A DNA stretch of 64,000 nucleotides from the NCBI RefSeq assembly GCF_004322395.1, contig NZ_SCTW01000008.1:84961-148960 (forward strand), written 5' to 3'. The position numbers and the translations under genes were made by a program. The notes beneath the pieces are model-generated. The model did no database searches. It had not been told where the DNA came from and saw nothing but the letters and a program-made list of their open reading frames with translations. Position 1 is the first letter of the stretch, and each line of letters starts with the position of its first letter. Positions 32,213 to 42,254 of the stretch are shown here, piece by piece. The DNA is from Methylobacter sp. Lineage in GTDB: Bacteria > Pseudomonadota > Gammaproteobacteria > Methylococcales > Methylomonadaceae.

Positions 32213-32966
32213 ACATCACCTTGTCATCAAGAAAATCATGGGCAAGACTACGAAAATCTCTTGCTGAACGACTTTTTGGGCTATATTCTAAAATTGTTTT
32301 ACCAAAGCTGGGGCACTCCGCGAGCAATGCTGTTTCTCGAATGACTGTTGCTAATATTTGCTCAGGAAAATGCGTAAGAAGAACATTCAATACCTGACTC
32401 GATATTCTCCTATTTGGCGAATACCGTGACATTACTAAGAATATTTTATATTTCCTCTTTAAAGCCTTTTCAAATTTTTTAATCGTGCCCATTAGATGAG
32501 ATAACCCTTGCAATGCTAAAAAATCACTAGCCATAGGAATTAAAATTTCATCGGCTGCAATCAATGCGTTCGCTACAAGCAAACCTGAAGACGGCGGACA
32601 ATCGATAAAAATAAAATCCTGATCATTAAGGCTTTCATGCAAGGCATTTTTTAACAAAACGCCGCGAGGTGATTTATTGTCGGCTAGATGTTCAATCTCT
32701 TTAAGTTTTGGTCCGGCGGTAATTAAATGCAGATTTTCTCTGACAGGAATAAGCTGCTGACAAATTTTTTTCTCTTTCAGCATAGCTTCGTCAATACCGC
32801 CAATGCGCTGCTCAGTAATTCCGAAGGAAACGGTCAAATGACCTTGCGGATCAAGGTCGATAGCTGTCACTTTTGACCCTGTTTCTGCAATGGCATGACA
32901 TAAGTTTGCTGTGGTAGTCGTTTTTCCAACGCCACCTTTCTGATTGACTATTGCAACAATTCTCAC
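32199..32966 (-). CDS. ParA/MinD-type ATPase of the chemosensory operon
   Basis: 255 residues with the deviant Walker A motif KGGVGKTT (residues 10-17), DLDPQGHLT and IDCPPSSG. In other gammaproteobacteria, ParA-like proteins (ParC, PpfA) position chemoreceptor arrays in the cell. There is no ParB and no plasmid context, so array placement is the best reading. Its start lies 2 bases after the stop of the upstream cheW. Confidence 0.85.
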   Translation of the reverse strand: MRIVAIVNQKGGVGKTTTTANLCHAIAETGSKVTAIDLDPQGHLTVSFGITEQRIGGIDEAMLKEKKICQQLIPVRENLHLITAGPKLKEIEHLADNKSPRGVLLKNALHESLNDQDFIFIDCPPSSGLLVANALIAADEILIPMASDFLALQGLSHLMGTIKKFEKALKRKYKIFLVMSRYSPNRRISSQVLNVLLTHFPEQILATVIRETALLAECPSFGKTILEYSPKSRSARDFRSLAHDFLDDKVMYGNK

Positions 32967-32968
32967 CG

Positions 32969-33460
32969 TTACACCAAACTTTCTATACCCTCAACCTCAT
33001 CGGGATTGAGCAATTTATCGACGTCTAAGAGCATAATCATCTTTTTCTTATATACATGCATACCTCGCATGTAACGCGTATCGATTTTTGAACCGAAGTT
33101 TGGTGATTTTTTGATGTCTGCCAAGTTAATATCCAGTACATCAGAAACTGCATCAGCGACGATACCCATTACAAACTGGTTTGCACCATTTTCAACACAG
33201 AGCACAATGACTACCGTTTTGGGGGAATATTCACAGTGCTCCAGAGAAAACCTTTCCCGTAAGTCTATGATAGGCACAACTGATCCGCGTAAATTTAACA
33301 CGCCTTTAACAAAAGCCGGTGTATTCGGTATGATACGAACAGCTTCCCAACCACGAATCTCTTGTACTTTCAAAATCTCGACCCCATACGCTTCGCCTGC
33401 GAGTTGAAAGGTGAGAAATTGCTCTACCCGACTATTATTTGACTGCACATCTGTTGTCAT
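32969..33460 (-). CDS. cheW: CheW-type coupling protein (second copy)
   Basis: 163 residues forming one CheW domain (QFLTFQLAGEAYGVEILKVQEIRGWE, NLRGSVVPIIDLRERF). It links receptors to CheA. Two CheW copies flank the receptor gene in this operon. Paralogues are diverged enough to suggest different roles in the array. Confidence 0.93.
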   Translation of the reverse strand: MTTDVQSNNSRVEQFLTFQLAGEAYGVEILKVQEIRGWEAVRIIPNTPAFVKGVLNLRGSVVPIIDLRERFSLEHCEYSPKTVVIVLCVENGANQFVMGIVADAVSDVLDINLADIKKSPNFGSKIDTRYMRGMHVYKKKMIMLLDVDKLLNPDEVEGIESLV

Positions 33461-33505
33461 TGTTATAGTTTCCTGTCGGTTATATAGTTTGTAGCTTTAA
33501 CAACA

Positions 33506-35860
33506 TTAAAATTCTTCCCACTCGTCACTGCTATCGCTTTTAGAATTATTCGATGATAAAACAGGAGCTACAGTTTTTTTCGCAGTTGTTCTTACCGTTG
33601 CTACAGCTGGTGCAATAGGGGATTTATTTTGCACAGCAGGTTTCGTCGTTGCTTTACTCCCTTTTAAATTGACTCTAAAGAAACTAAGCAACTGGGTCAT
33701 ATTGGTAGATTGTTCACTCATCGCAATACTGCCTGCTGCGGCTTGTTCCGCCAAAGCCGCATTTTGCTGAGTAATATCGTCCATTTGAGAAACCGCTTGA
33801 TTGACTTGCTCTATACCCGAGGATTGCTCCGAGCTGGCACTGGCAATATGCGCTACGATGTCGCCAACTTTTGCAACGCTTTCGACAATTTCAGTTAGTG
33901 CTGCACCTGTTTCATTAACGAATGCTGTTCCAGCACGAACTTTCTGCACACTATTCTGGATAAGCTCGTTACTTTGCTGTGCAGCGGTTGCACTCCGTTG
34001 AGCTAAATTACGCACTTCTGTTGCAACAACTGAGAATCCACGTCCCTGCTCTCCTGCTCTGGCCGCTTCTACAGAAGCGTTTAGTGCCAACAGATTAGTT
34101 TGGAATGCGATTTCATCAATTACGCCAATAATTTCGGCAATTTTATTGCTGCTTTCATTAATTTCCTGCATTGCAGCGATAGCTGATTTAACTATGCCGC
34201 CGCCTTTTTGAGCTAATTGACTTGCCGAAGTAACAACCTCAGTCGCTTGAACGGTATTCTGTGCATTATTTTTTACAGTACTGGCTAACTCTTCCATACT
34301 TGCAGCCGTTTCTTCCAGACTAGCCGCTTGTTGTTCAGCGCGATGCGACAGGTTGTTATTACCGCTAGCCATCTCTTGTGACGAACTGTCTATAAAATCA
34401 GCGGCATCCCTGATTTGGATTATAAATTCGCTAAGCTTTGCCAAAGTACTATTAATATTATTCTTGCATTCAGCGTAAACACCTTGATATTCATTAGTAA
34501 TGGCCGTGGTTAAATCGCCTTCAGCCATATTTTCCATCACCCTGTTAACATCGCTAAACACGCTTTCAATGACATCCGTTAATTCATTAATGCCAGCAGA
34601 CAGCGCTTTAGCAAACCCCTGTTTGTCGCTTAATTTTATGCGAGTACTCAAATCACCGTCTTTAACGCTATTTACCAGTTGATCAATTTCTTTCTCAATT
34701 AAAACTTCATGGGTTCTATCCTGCCATTCAGCAACATAACCAATACGTTCGCCTCCATCGCCATTAACAGGACTAGCAACAACATTCATATACCGTCCAC
34801 CAATAATCAGTTCCGATCTGAATGATTCTTGTGATTTTTCCAACATGTCACGTTTAGCAGAAGGGTTCTTGTGATACAGATCAACATTGGAACCCATCAA
34901 TTTATCGGCAGAAAAATCAGGTAACTGTTTGCGAATATCATTTTCTGCCGCCTTGAATATTTTCTGAACACTCTCATTCATGTAAATAACTTCAAGATTC
35001 TTATTGGCTACCATGACACCGTTTTGAACATTGTCCAACGCTTGGGTAATCCGTTTGGATTCTGCCGCACCTTGCTTGTAGTCGGCCAAGTCCACACCCA
35101 GTTTAACTTCCATGCAATACAAACCTCGCAAAAAGTCGCCCAGCTGATCTTCCCGCTTCAAGTTCACCTTATTTCCAAAGCTTCCACTGCTCAGCCGATA
35201 ACAAATAGTGATTGCGGTTTCCAGTGTTTCGGTTATCACCCGAGTCATATTAATACTGAGTGCCGACGCTATCATAGCTAACAATGCAACTCCTGCTAAC
35301 AGACCATATTCATGCGTCAAAAACAACCGATACATCAAGAAAAAGATAGGTATCAAGAAAGCAATCACTATAAAAGCATTTTTCTTAACTATTGCAATTT
35401 CACCAATCGATTTAAACATCGCAGCCAAACCGGTCGGCCTTAATTTAACTTCGCCGTCGCTAATTTTCTTGTATAACTGCTCAGTAGCGGGAATTACATC
35501 TCGCTTTGGAGGGTGTCGGACAGAAAGATATTCATAGACTTTTCCATCTTTAAATAACGGCATTGCATTTGCTTCAACCCAGTAATGGTCGCCGTTTTTA
35601 CATCTGTTTTTCACCAGTCCTTGCCAGGGTCTAAGCTGCTTTAAGGTTTTCCATAAGTCTTCATAAGCCGCAGCAGGCATGTCGGGATGACGCACAATAT
35701 TATGTTCCGCCCCCATCAATTCATCACGAGTGAAACCGCTGGTTTCAACAAATGCATCGTTGACGTAAGTTATACGTCCCATCAAATCGGTTCTTGAAAC
35801 CAGGATTGTCCCTTTTTTCAAGATAACCTCATTATTCGTTAACGGCATATTAATCTTCAC
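33506..35860 (-). CDS. Aer-like PAS chemoreceptor with CheR pentapeptide
   Basis: A membrane receptor of about 784 residues. An N-terminal PAS domain resembles the FAD-binding PAS of Aer ([27 protein letters not shown]). Two close membrane spans follow (about residues 165-215), then a second PAS, HAMP-like segments and a canonical MCP signalling hairpin ([20 protein letters not shown]). The C-terminus is DEWEEF, matching the xWxxF pentapeptide that tethers CheR. Start GTG at 35860 has AGAGGTGG six bases upstream; ATG alternatives are 35887 and 35848. Probable redox or energy sensor of this cluster. Confidence 0.88.
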   Translation of the reverse strand: MKINMPLTNNEVILKKGTILVSRTDLMGRITYVNDAFVETSGFTRDELMGAEHNIVRHPDMPAAAYEDLWKTLKQLRPWQGLVKNRCKNGDHYWVEANAMPLFKDGKVYEYLSVRHPPKRDVIPATEQLYKKISDGEVKLRPTGLAAMFKSIGEIAIVKKNAFIVIAFLIPIFFLMYRLFLTHEYGLLAGVALLAMIASALSINMTRVITETLETAITICYRLSSGSFGNKVNLKREDQLGDFLRGLYCMEVKLGVDLADYKQGAAESKRITQALDNVQNGVMVANKNLEVIYMNESVQKIFKAAENDIRKQLPDFSADKLMGSNVDLYHKNPSAKRDMLEKSQESFRSELIIGGRYMNVVASPVNGDGGERIGYVAEWQDRTHEVLIEKEIDQLVNSVKDGDLSTRIKLSDKQGFAKALSAGINELTDVIESVFSDVNRVMENMAEGDLTTAITNEYQGVYAECKNNINSTLAKLSEFIIQIRDAADFIDSSSQEMASGNNNLSHRAEQQAASLEETAASMEELASTVKNNAQNTVQATEVVTSASQLAQKGGGIVKSAIAAMQEINESSNKIAEIIGVIDEIAFQTNLLALNASVEAARAGEQGRGFSVVATEVRNLAQRSATAAQQSNELIQNSVQKVRAGTAFVNETGAALTEIVESVAKVGDIVAHIASASSEQSSGIEQVNQAVSQMDDITQQNAALAEQAAAGSIAMSEQSTNMTQLLSFFRVNLKGSKATTKPAVQNKSPIAPAVATVRTTAKKTVAPVLSSNNSKSDSSDEWEEF

Positions 35861-35911
35861 GCTACGCCACCTCTTAAGATCACACAAACCATGCTAAACA
35901 CATGAAAATAA

Positions 35912-36427
35912 TTAACTTTCATCCTGATCCAATGCCTCTAGTTTCAATAATTTGTCCACATCAAGCAGCATTACCATGCGTTCATTAACCGATACCAATC
36001 CGTTAATAAATTCGTTACTTACTTTAGCCCCAAAGTCTGGAGCATTTTGAATTTCAGTTTTATCTACATTAATTACATCGGAAACCGAGTCCACAACAAC
36101 TCCCATTATACGTGTCTTGTTGCTATCGCCGGTCTGCAATACCACAACCACCGTTAACGGTGTGTATTCGGCTTTGCTCAAATTAAACCTTTCTCTCAAA
36201 TCGAGAATCGGCACTATGGAACCACGTAAATTAACGACACCTTTCTCGTAACAGGGAACATTAGGTATTCTCGAAACAGGCTCCCAACTGCGTATTTCCT
36301 GTACTCGAAGAATATCAACCCCATATTCTTCTTTTCCTAAAGCAAAACTCAGGTATTGCACAGCATTATCCAGATTTTTACTATAGTGATATTGGTCAAT
36401 ATCTTTATTTTCAGCTTCTTGTGCCAT
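35912..36427 (-). CDS. cheW: CheW-type coupling protein (first copy)
   Basis: 171 residues with a single CheW domain (YLSFALGKEEYGVDILRVQEIRSWEP, NLRGSIVPILDLRERF), preceded by a short polar N-terminal stretch. It sits between cheA and the receptor gene, the usual place for the coupling protein of the array. Confidence 0.93.
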   Translation of the reverse strand: MAQEAENKDIDQYHYSKNLDNAVQYLSFALGKEEYGVDILRVQEIRSWEPVSRIPNVPCYEKGVVNLRGSIVPILDLRERFNLSKAEYTPLTVVVVLQTGDSNKTRIMGVVVDSVSDVINVDKTEIQNAPDFGAKVSNEFINGLVSVNERMVMLLDVDKLLKLEALDQDES

Positions 36428-36448
36428 ATCTGTTTTTTTATATTTGTA

Positions 36449-38560
36449 TTATCGAATTGAAAAACGCACCAAACCCGGAACATCAAGAATCAGCGCAACA
36501 GAACCATCTCCTAATATAGTTGCACCTGAAACACCTTCTACCCGTCGATAATTTGCTTCCAATGATTTAATAACAACTTGTTGTTGACCCAATAGCTCAT
36601 CTACGAGCAAACAACACAGCTCACCCTGTCCTTCGACGACCACAAGAACGCCCTCTTTTGATTTTGTCGGATTGCCCGAATGAACATTAAAAATACTGCG
36701 CATTCTGATGACAGGTAAATATTCATTGCGTAGGCGGAAAGTTTCCCCTTTGCCTGCCACTTTATTCAGCATTCTTTCAGTGATGTTAATTGATTCTATA
36801 ATAGAAACTAACGGCACAATGTAAGTTTCATCCCCTACCGCAACAGATTGGCCATCAAGGATCGCCAAGGTTAACGGCAAATGGATTGCAATAGTTGTTC
36901 CCTTACCCAGCTCAGAAATAATTTCTATGTTACCTCCCAAAGATTGAATGTTCCTTCTAACAACATCCATACCTACACCACGGCCGGAAATGTCGGTAAG
37001 CTGCTCAGCTGTAGAAAAACCCGGCATAAAGATTAGTTCAAATATCTGTTTTTCGGTAAGAAGGTTATTTTCTTCAATCAATCCTTTTTCTATGGCCTTT
37101 GATAACAGCTTATCTTTATCTAATCCACGACCATCATCAATAATTTCTATAACTATATGACCGCCGCGATGATATGCTTTTAATTCTATGGTTCCTGTTT
37201 CCGGCTTGCCTGCTGCAACTCTATCCGCTGGCATCTCTATACCATGGTCGAGACTATTTCTAATTAAATGAACCAACGGATCGTTGATCAGCTCAACGAC
37301 GGCTTTATCAACTTCGGTATTTTCACCGACAAGTTTCAGTGCAATTTTTTTATCTAATTTACTACTGATATCATGGACTAATCGCGGAAAACGACTAAAA
37401 ACAAAACTAATAGGCAGCATCCGAATATTCATGACGCTTTGTTGTAAATCCCGAGTATGCCGCTCTAACTGCGCGAGTCCTCTTTTAAGTTGGCCGACCT
37501 TATCCATGCTAAAGTTTTCACCGACTAAACCCAACATGGATTGTGTAATCACAACCTCGCCAACCATATTGATTAACGTATCGATTTTATCAGTATCTAC
37601 CCGAATCGAACTGGCTTTTGCGGTAGTTTTTGAGGCGTCATTGTCAGAATCTTGAGGTTCAGCTTTTTTGGTTTCTGTAACCACTTTAGATTTAACCTCA
37701 ACGGGTTTTGGAGAGAAATTATTTGATGTGGCTACTGCTACAGGTTCTGGATCCATTTTTTTTGTAACGGGGACTGGTTTTACGGCCTTAACAAGCGGCT
37801 GAATTTCCATTTCACAGTCGCCTTCAACCCAATTAAATATTTCCCTGATTTCACCATCGGAAATATCTCCCATCACTTTTAAATCCCAAGAAATATTGCA
37901 TTCCTCTGGATCTAATTCATAGAAAGCCGGAACATCCTGAATATTAGCAACAGTTGTTAATTCACCCAGCTCATTTAATTCTCGAAATAATCTGACCGGA
38001 TCATTACCGGTTTTAAGTAAATCCAAATAAGGGCAAAAAGCTATTTTCCAGCCCTGCTCTTCTAATTCAACTGATTTTTCTTCAACAACGTCAGAAACAA
38101 CATTGACCGCGGCCACTACTTCACTTGTTAACTCCTGTTCAACTGGAGAAACTGCTTCTGCTGTTACCGAACCGCCATTAAGCACAACTTCCAACGCTGC
38201 TTTATGCTTTGCTACGCTTGCATTATTAACATCCTGTTCATTCTGTATCGCAGTCAGCATCTCTCTGAGACAGTCAACCGATCCAAGCAAAACGTCTACT
38301 GCGGGCTGAGTCACTTTCCTTCGTCCATCCCGCATTTCATCAAGCAGGGTTTCCATAATATGAGTATATTCAGCAACGACGGTGAAACCAAAGGTTCCAC
38401 TACCTCCTTTTATCGAATGCGCCCCCCTGAAAATAGTATTGATTATTTCCGAATCAATATCCCCCATATCGAGAGTTAACAATCCTGACTCCATTGCCTC
38501 CAAGCCTTCGAAACACTCTTCAAAAAAGACCTGATGGAATTGTGACATATCAATAGACAT
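36449..38560 (-). CDS. cheA: Chemotaxis histidine kinase CheA
   Basis: 703 residues. The phosphorylated histidine is His48 in RGAHSIKGGSGTFGF of the HPt domain. A linker and response-regulator-binding-like region follow, then the dimerisation domain, the ATP-binding domain (LIRNSLDHGIE, DDGRGLD, GRGVGMDVVRRNI) and a C-terminal CheW-like domain. All catalytic motifs are present. It would phosphorylate CheY, CheB and perhaps the receiver-only paralogue. Confidence 0.95.
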   Translation of the reverse strand: MSIDMSQFHQVFFEECFEGLEAMESGLLTLDMGDIDSEIINTIFRGAHSIKGGSGTFGFTVVAEYTHIMETLLDEMRDGRRKVTQPAVDVLLGSVDCLREMLTAIQNEQDVNNASVAKHKAALEVVLNGGSVTAEAVSPVEQELTSEVVAAVNVVSDVVEEKSVELEEQGWKIAFCPYLDLLKTGNDPVRLFRELNELGELTTVANIQDVPAFYELDPEECNISWDLKVMGDISDGEIREIFNWVEGDCEMEIQPLVKAVKPVPVTKKMDPEPVAVATSNNFSPKPVEVKSKVVTETKKAEPQDSDNDASKTTAKASSIRVDTDKIDTLINMVGEVVITQSMLGLVGENFSMDKVGQLKRGLAQLERHTRDLQQSVMNIRMLPISFVFSRFPRLVHDISSKLDKKIALKLVGENTEVDKAVVELINDPLVHLIRNSLDHGIEMPADRVAAGKPETGTIELKAYHRGGHIVIEIIDDGRGLDKDKLLSKAIEKGLIEENNLLTEKQIFELIFMPGFSTAEQLTDISGRGVGMDVVRRNIQSLGGNIEIISELGKGTTIAIHLPLTLAILDGQSVAVGDETYIVPLVSIIESINITERMLNKVAGKGETFRLRNEYLPVIRMRSIFNVHSGNPTKSKEGVLVVVEGQGELCCLLVDELLGQQQVVIKSLEANYRRVEGVSGATILGDGSVALILDVPGLVRFSIR

Positions 38561-38751
38561 AGACTTACCTGTATGCGCCTAAATTCATTTAAACTAGATT
38601 AACATTAACTCAAAAACCTTCTTTATTGATCCCTGTCCGGATAAACACCACATCATTCATCTGAACATTCATAAAGCCCACAAGAACTGGAACAATCAAT
38701 AGGAGAGGACTTTCCTGCATGCGCAGCACACCTAGGCAAGATAGAATTCCA

Positions 38752-39114
38752 CTAACCCAAAACTTTTAATAATGTTTTTAATAATTGATCAGGATTAAAA
38801 GGTTTAACCATCCACCCTGTTGCGCCAGCAGCTTTACCTTCTTGCTTTTTTTCGATCCCTGACTCAGTCGTCAGCATTAGCATGGGAATAAACTTATAGT
38901 CAGGGAGTGCTCGTAAATCTCTAATTAAAGTAATTCCGTCCTTGTTTGGCATATTGACATCCGTCACCACGCAATCAAATTTCCTAGCCTGCGCTTTTTC
39001 TAAAGCATCAACTCCATCCACCGCTTCTTCAACATCGTATCCAGCAGCTCTCAAAGTAAATGAAACCATTTTTCTCATTGAGGCCGAATCGTCAACTGCA
39101 AGAATACTTGCCAT
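38752..39114 (-). CDS. cheY: Chemotaxis response regulator CheY
   Basis: A single receiver domain (120 residues from the ATG at 39114). Acidic pocket in AVDDSASMRK, phospho-Asp in VVTDVNMPNKDG, Thr in MLTTES and Lys in MVKPFNPDQL are all present. GGAGAG six bases before 39114 supports that start over the ATG at 39126. It is the first gene of the che operon. Confidence 0.93.
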   Translation of the reverse strand: MASILAVDDSASMRKMVSFTLRAAGYDVEEAVDGVDALEKAQARKFDCVVTDVNMPNKDGITLIRDLRALPDYKFIPMLMLTTESGIEKKQEGKAAGATGWMVKPFNPDQLLKTLLKVLG

Positions 39115-39363
39115 TGTTCTCTCCATTAATCTTTAATTTTCAAAGTAAACCCTGTGCGAATATTACAGCGTCCCTAGTTCAATTAAGTATAGTCTAATTA
39201 TTTTGCTGTATCACACTTCTAATTTAGAAACTTAAAGGGATCTCTAATAATTCAAAGGTTCGACATATTGCTCTATGTAAGTCATCGATTTTACAAGAAA
39301 GCGAATTTTCAAAAAGCAATTTTTAGAAGCGCCTTTAATTTCTAAATTTTCACTGCAGCAAAC

Positions 39364-39400
39364 AAAAAAACACCCTACTAGGGAGAACCCCTAGTAGGGT
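39364..39400 (-). terminator. Terminator behind tRNA-Leu
   Basis: On the minus strand a 12-bp stem ACCCTACTAGGG/CCCTAGTAGGGT with a short loop is followed by a run of seven T residues, directly after the tRNA 3' end. Confidence 0.85.
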
Positions 39401-39405
39401 ATATT

Positions 39406-39490
39406 TGGTGCCGATGGCCGGATTTGAACCGGCACAACTTTCGTTACCACCCCCTCAAGATGGCGTGTCTACCAATTTCACCACATCGGC
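39406..39490 (-). tRNA. tRNA-Leu(GAG)
   Basis: An 85-nt gene with encoded CCA. The acceptor arms are GCCGATG and CATCGGC. The anticodon arm reads CCATC-TTGAGGG-GGTGG, giving anticodon GAG, and a long variable arm (class II) precedes GTTCAAATC of the T loop. Position behind secG is the standard gammaproteobacterial order. Confidence 0.95.
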
Positions 39491-39577
39491 TAAAACTTTA
39501 TCGTAAAATACTGTTTATTGGACACTGTCTTTAATTATTTTCTACAGCGTATTTATCTGTGTGAAAAACAGCATTTA

Positions 39578-39988
39578 TTACTTCTTTTCAGCTGGCTGGC
39601 CAGTTCCGGGGGTCGCAGGAACGGTAACAGGCAGCTCTTCAGATTTAGAGTCGGGTATTTGAGAGGCGCTACCTGCACCTTTTGCGCCACCTACATCAGG
39701 GATACCTTGCGTATCCTGATTAGCCTTAGGAGCGCTCATTAAATCGTAAGCTGCACCCTGCTTACTGTTTAACACTGCAAGACCCAAGCTGGTCATAAAA
39801 AACAAAGTCGCAAGAATTGCTGTAGATCGAGACAAAAATGATGCTGCACCTTGAGCACCAAAAACAGAACCTGAAGAACCCGTGCCAAAAGCCGCGCCCG
39901 CATCAGCTCCTTTGCCTTGCTGCATTAATACTAATCCAACAACCCCTAAACCCAACAACACATGAATAACGATAATTACCTGATACAT
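39578..39988 (-). CDS. secG: Protein translocase subunit SecG
   Basis: Small membrane subunit of SecYEG. The 136-residue protein has two spans (about residues 2-22, YQVIIVIHVLLGLGVVGLVLM, and 50-73) joined by the Gly-rich GAAFGTGSSGSVFG motif, followed by a Pro/Ala-rich tail of about 50 residues. It lies 18 bases behind tpiA. Confidence 0.92.
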   Translation of the reverse strand: MYQVIIVIHVLLGLGVVGLVLMQQGKGADAGAAFGTGSSGSVFGAQGAASFLSRSTAILATLFFMTSLGLAVLNSKQGAAYDLMSAPKANQDTQGIPDVGGAKGAGSASQIPDSKSEELPVTVPATPGTGQPAEKK

Positions 39989-40006
39989 AATAAAGTTTAA
40001 ATTACT

Positions 40007-40753
40007 CTAAATTGAATGATAAATCTTTAAAAAGGATTCCGCATCCAACGAAGCCCCACCAATTAAACCGCCGTCAATATCCGGCATGGCAAACAAGCCT
40101 TTTGCATTATCAGGCTTGGCACTGCCGCCGTATAAAATTTGTATTTTATCGGCAATAACCTGATCTTTAGCAGCAATGTACTGTCTTATGTACCTATGAA
40201 CTTCCTGAGCTTGCTCGTCAGTTGCTGTTTTTCCTGTCCCTATGGCCCAAACCGGCTCATAGGCGATGACTGCTGCACTAAAAGCAGCTATACCGGCCAA
40301 ATTAATAACAGCATCAAGCTGAGTATCAATCACTGCAAAAGTCTGGTCTTGCTCGCGTTGCTCCAGAGTTTCACCTACACATAGAATGGGAATAATGTTT
40401 TGTTCTTGCGCTTGACAAAAACGGGCCGCTACCGATTCATCAGTATCACCGTAATAACTGCGTCTCTCAGAGTGCCCTACCAGAGCATACTTGCAATTGA
40501 ATTCAGTTAGCATCGCCGCTGAAATTTCTCCGGTAAAAGCGCCTGAAGGTTTATCTGCAACGTTTTGTGCACCCACTGCCAATGCAGTATTTCTTACTAA
40601 TTCACTTACTTTGGATAAATGCACATACGGGACACATACCGCGATATCCGCATTATTATCCCCTAACCCGGCAATGATGCCTTTTGTAAGCAACTCGGCA
40701 CTGGCAAGAGTTCCATTCATCTTCCAATTTCCTACAACTAGAGACCGACGCAT
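40007..40753 (-). CDS. tpiA: Triosephosphate isomerase
   Basis: Interconverts dihydroxyacetone phosphate and glyceraldehyde 3-phosphate. Motifs are GNWKMNG (Lys of the active site), GHSERR with the catalytic His, and YEPVWAIGTG with the catalytic Glu; the phosphate loop GGS is near the end. The ATG at 40753 (MRRSLVVGNW) has GAGGAG five bases upstream; the longer frame from GTG at 40759 is less likely. Confidence 0.96.
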   Translation of the reverse strand: MRRSLVVGNWKMNGTLASAELLTKGIIAGLGDNNADIAVCVPYVHLSKVSELVRNTALAVGAQNVADKPSGAFTGEISAAMLTEFNCKYALVGHSERRSYYGDTDESVAARFCQAQEQNIIPILCVGETLEQREQDQTFAVIDTQLDAVINLAGIAAFSAAVIAYEPVWAIGTGKTATDEQAQEVHRYIRQYIAAKDQVIADKIQILYGGSAKPDNAKGLFAMPDIDGGLIGGASLDAESFLKIYHSI

Positions 40754-40808
40754 TACCACTCCTCATATAAAATCAAACTAACTATAATATATATTAATAG
40801 CCCCTAAT

Positions 40809-42149
40809 TCAAGCTTCCATTGCTTTCTTAACATCGTCAGCTATTTGCTGCGCGTAATTCTTAACCAAATCTTCCTGTTGCCCTTCAACCATTACACGAA
40901 TTAACGGCTCTGTTCCTGAAGCTCTGAGTAATACCCGCCCATTATCTCCTAACTTTTTCTCTACAGATTTCACCGACTTTTGTATAACTTCATCCTGATC
41001 CGGGTTAATTTTCTTGTTAGTTTTGACGTTTAGCAAAACTTGCGGATATTTTTGCATCCCGGATTTCAATTCATGCAAGTTTTTACCGCTATCTTGCATT
41101 TCCGCCATAATCTGCAAGGCGGCAATAATACCATCTCCCGTTGTTGTCCTATCAAGGCAGATAATATGACCCGAATTTTCACCACCTAAAATCCCTTTGT
41201 GTTCTGTCAACATTTCCATGACGTACCGATCTCCGACATTCGCCCTAAGCAAACTGAGCCCCAACTTCTTCAAACCATGCTCCATACCCAGGTTTGTCAT
41301 TAAGGTACCGACAACAGGCCCGGACATCTGTCCTGCCGCCAATCTCGCTTTGGCAATAATATAAATAAGCTCGTCACCATCTACAATTTCACCTTTATGG
41401 TCAACCATGACCAATCGGTCGCCATCGCCATCCAAAGCGATGCCAAAATCCGCACGATATGCTAAAACCGTTGCAGCCAGCTTTTCCGGCTTGGTTGCTC
41501 CGCATTCGTCATTAATATTAAGTCCGTCCGGCTCCGCTCCTATCGTAACAACTTCCGCACCCACCTCGCTAAACACATGCGAAGCTATATGATAAGTTGC
41601 TCCATGAGCACAATCGATTATGATCCTCATACCGCTAAAATCAAGCCGAGTCGGCACGCTGGCTTTACAAAACTCAATATAGCGACCGGCAGCATCTACC
41701 AACCGTTTTGCCTTACCCAATTTTGACGACTCTACCGTAGTCATCGGCGAATCAATATACCGTTCAATTTTTTGTTCTATTTCATCCGGTAATTTCGTTC
41801 CCTGCACTGAGAAGAACTTAATCCCATTGTCATAATACGGATTATGTGAGGCACTAATAACAATACCGGCTTGCGCTCTTAGAGTTCGTGTTAAGTAAGC
41901 TATGCCCGGTGTTGGCATAGGGCCTAACAAGCGGGTATCGACCCCTGCAGCTGTCAATCCTGCTTCCAATGCAGACTCAAACATATATCCTGAAATACGT
42001 GTATCTTTACCAACCAGAACAAAACCATGCCCTTCGCTTGCAAACACCCGACCGGCAGCCCAGCCCAGCTTCAAGAAAAAATCCGGTGTTATTGGAGATT
42101 CACCCACCCTACCTCTGATGCCATCAGTTCCAAAATATTTTTTTGTCAT
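40809..42149 (-). CDS. glmM: Phosphoglucosamine mutase
   Basis: Converts glucosamine 6-phosphate to the 1-phosphate for peptidoglycan and lipopolysaccharide. The active serine is in [12 protein letters not shown], the metal loop is DGDGDR and the sugar loop GGENSGH; the C-terminal phosphate site is [12 protein letters not shown]. The start at 42149 ([13 protein letters not shown]) is chosen over an upstream extension because family members begin here. Confidence 0.96.
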   Translation of the reverse strand: MTKKYFGTDGIRGRVGESPITPDFFLKLGWAAGRVFASEGHGFVLVGKDTRISGYMFESALEAGLTAAGVDTRLLGPMPTPGIAYLTRTLRAQAGIVISASHNPYYDNGIKFFSVQGTKLPDEIEQKIERYIDSPMTTVESSKLGKAKRLVDAAGRYIEFCKASVPTRLDFSGMRIIIDCAHGATYHIASHVFSEVGAEVVTIGAEPDGLNINDECGATKPEKLAATVLAYRADFGIALDGDGDRLVMVDHKGEIVDGDELIYIIAKARLAAGQMSGPVVGTLMTNLGMEHGLKKLGLSLLRANVGDRYVMEMLTEHKGILGGENSGHIICLDRTTTGDGIIAALQIMAEMQDSGKNLHELKSGMQKYPQVLLNVKTNKKINPDQDEVIQKSVKSVEKKLGDNGRVLLRASGTEPLIRVMVEGQQEDLVKNYAQQIADDVKKAMEA

Positions 42150-42204
42150 GATTCCAAAACCTAAACAGGTAAAAAGACTAAACACAAACATCTAAACTAC
42201 ATAC

Positions 42205-42236
42205 AAAAAAAGGAGAGGCGTTACGCCTCTCCTTTT
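42205..42236 (-). terminator. Terminator between ftsH and glmM
   Basis: A perfect 10-bp stem AGGAGAGGCG/CGCCTCTCCT with a 3-base loop, followed on the minus strand by a T run. It ends the ftsH transcript. Confidence 0.85.
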
Positions 42237-42254
42237 ATATCAGCTCAAAAGTTT

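Noticed and set aside
32199..32966. ParA gene as a sign of an integrated plasmid
   Set aside because: There is no parB, parS or replication gene, and it is embedded in a che operon where ParA homologues are known.
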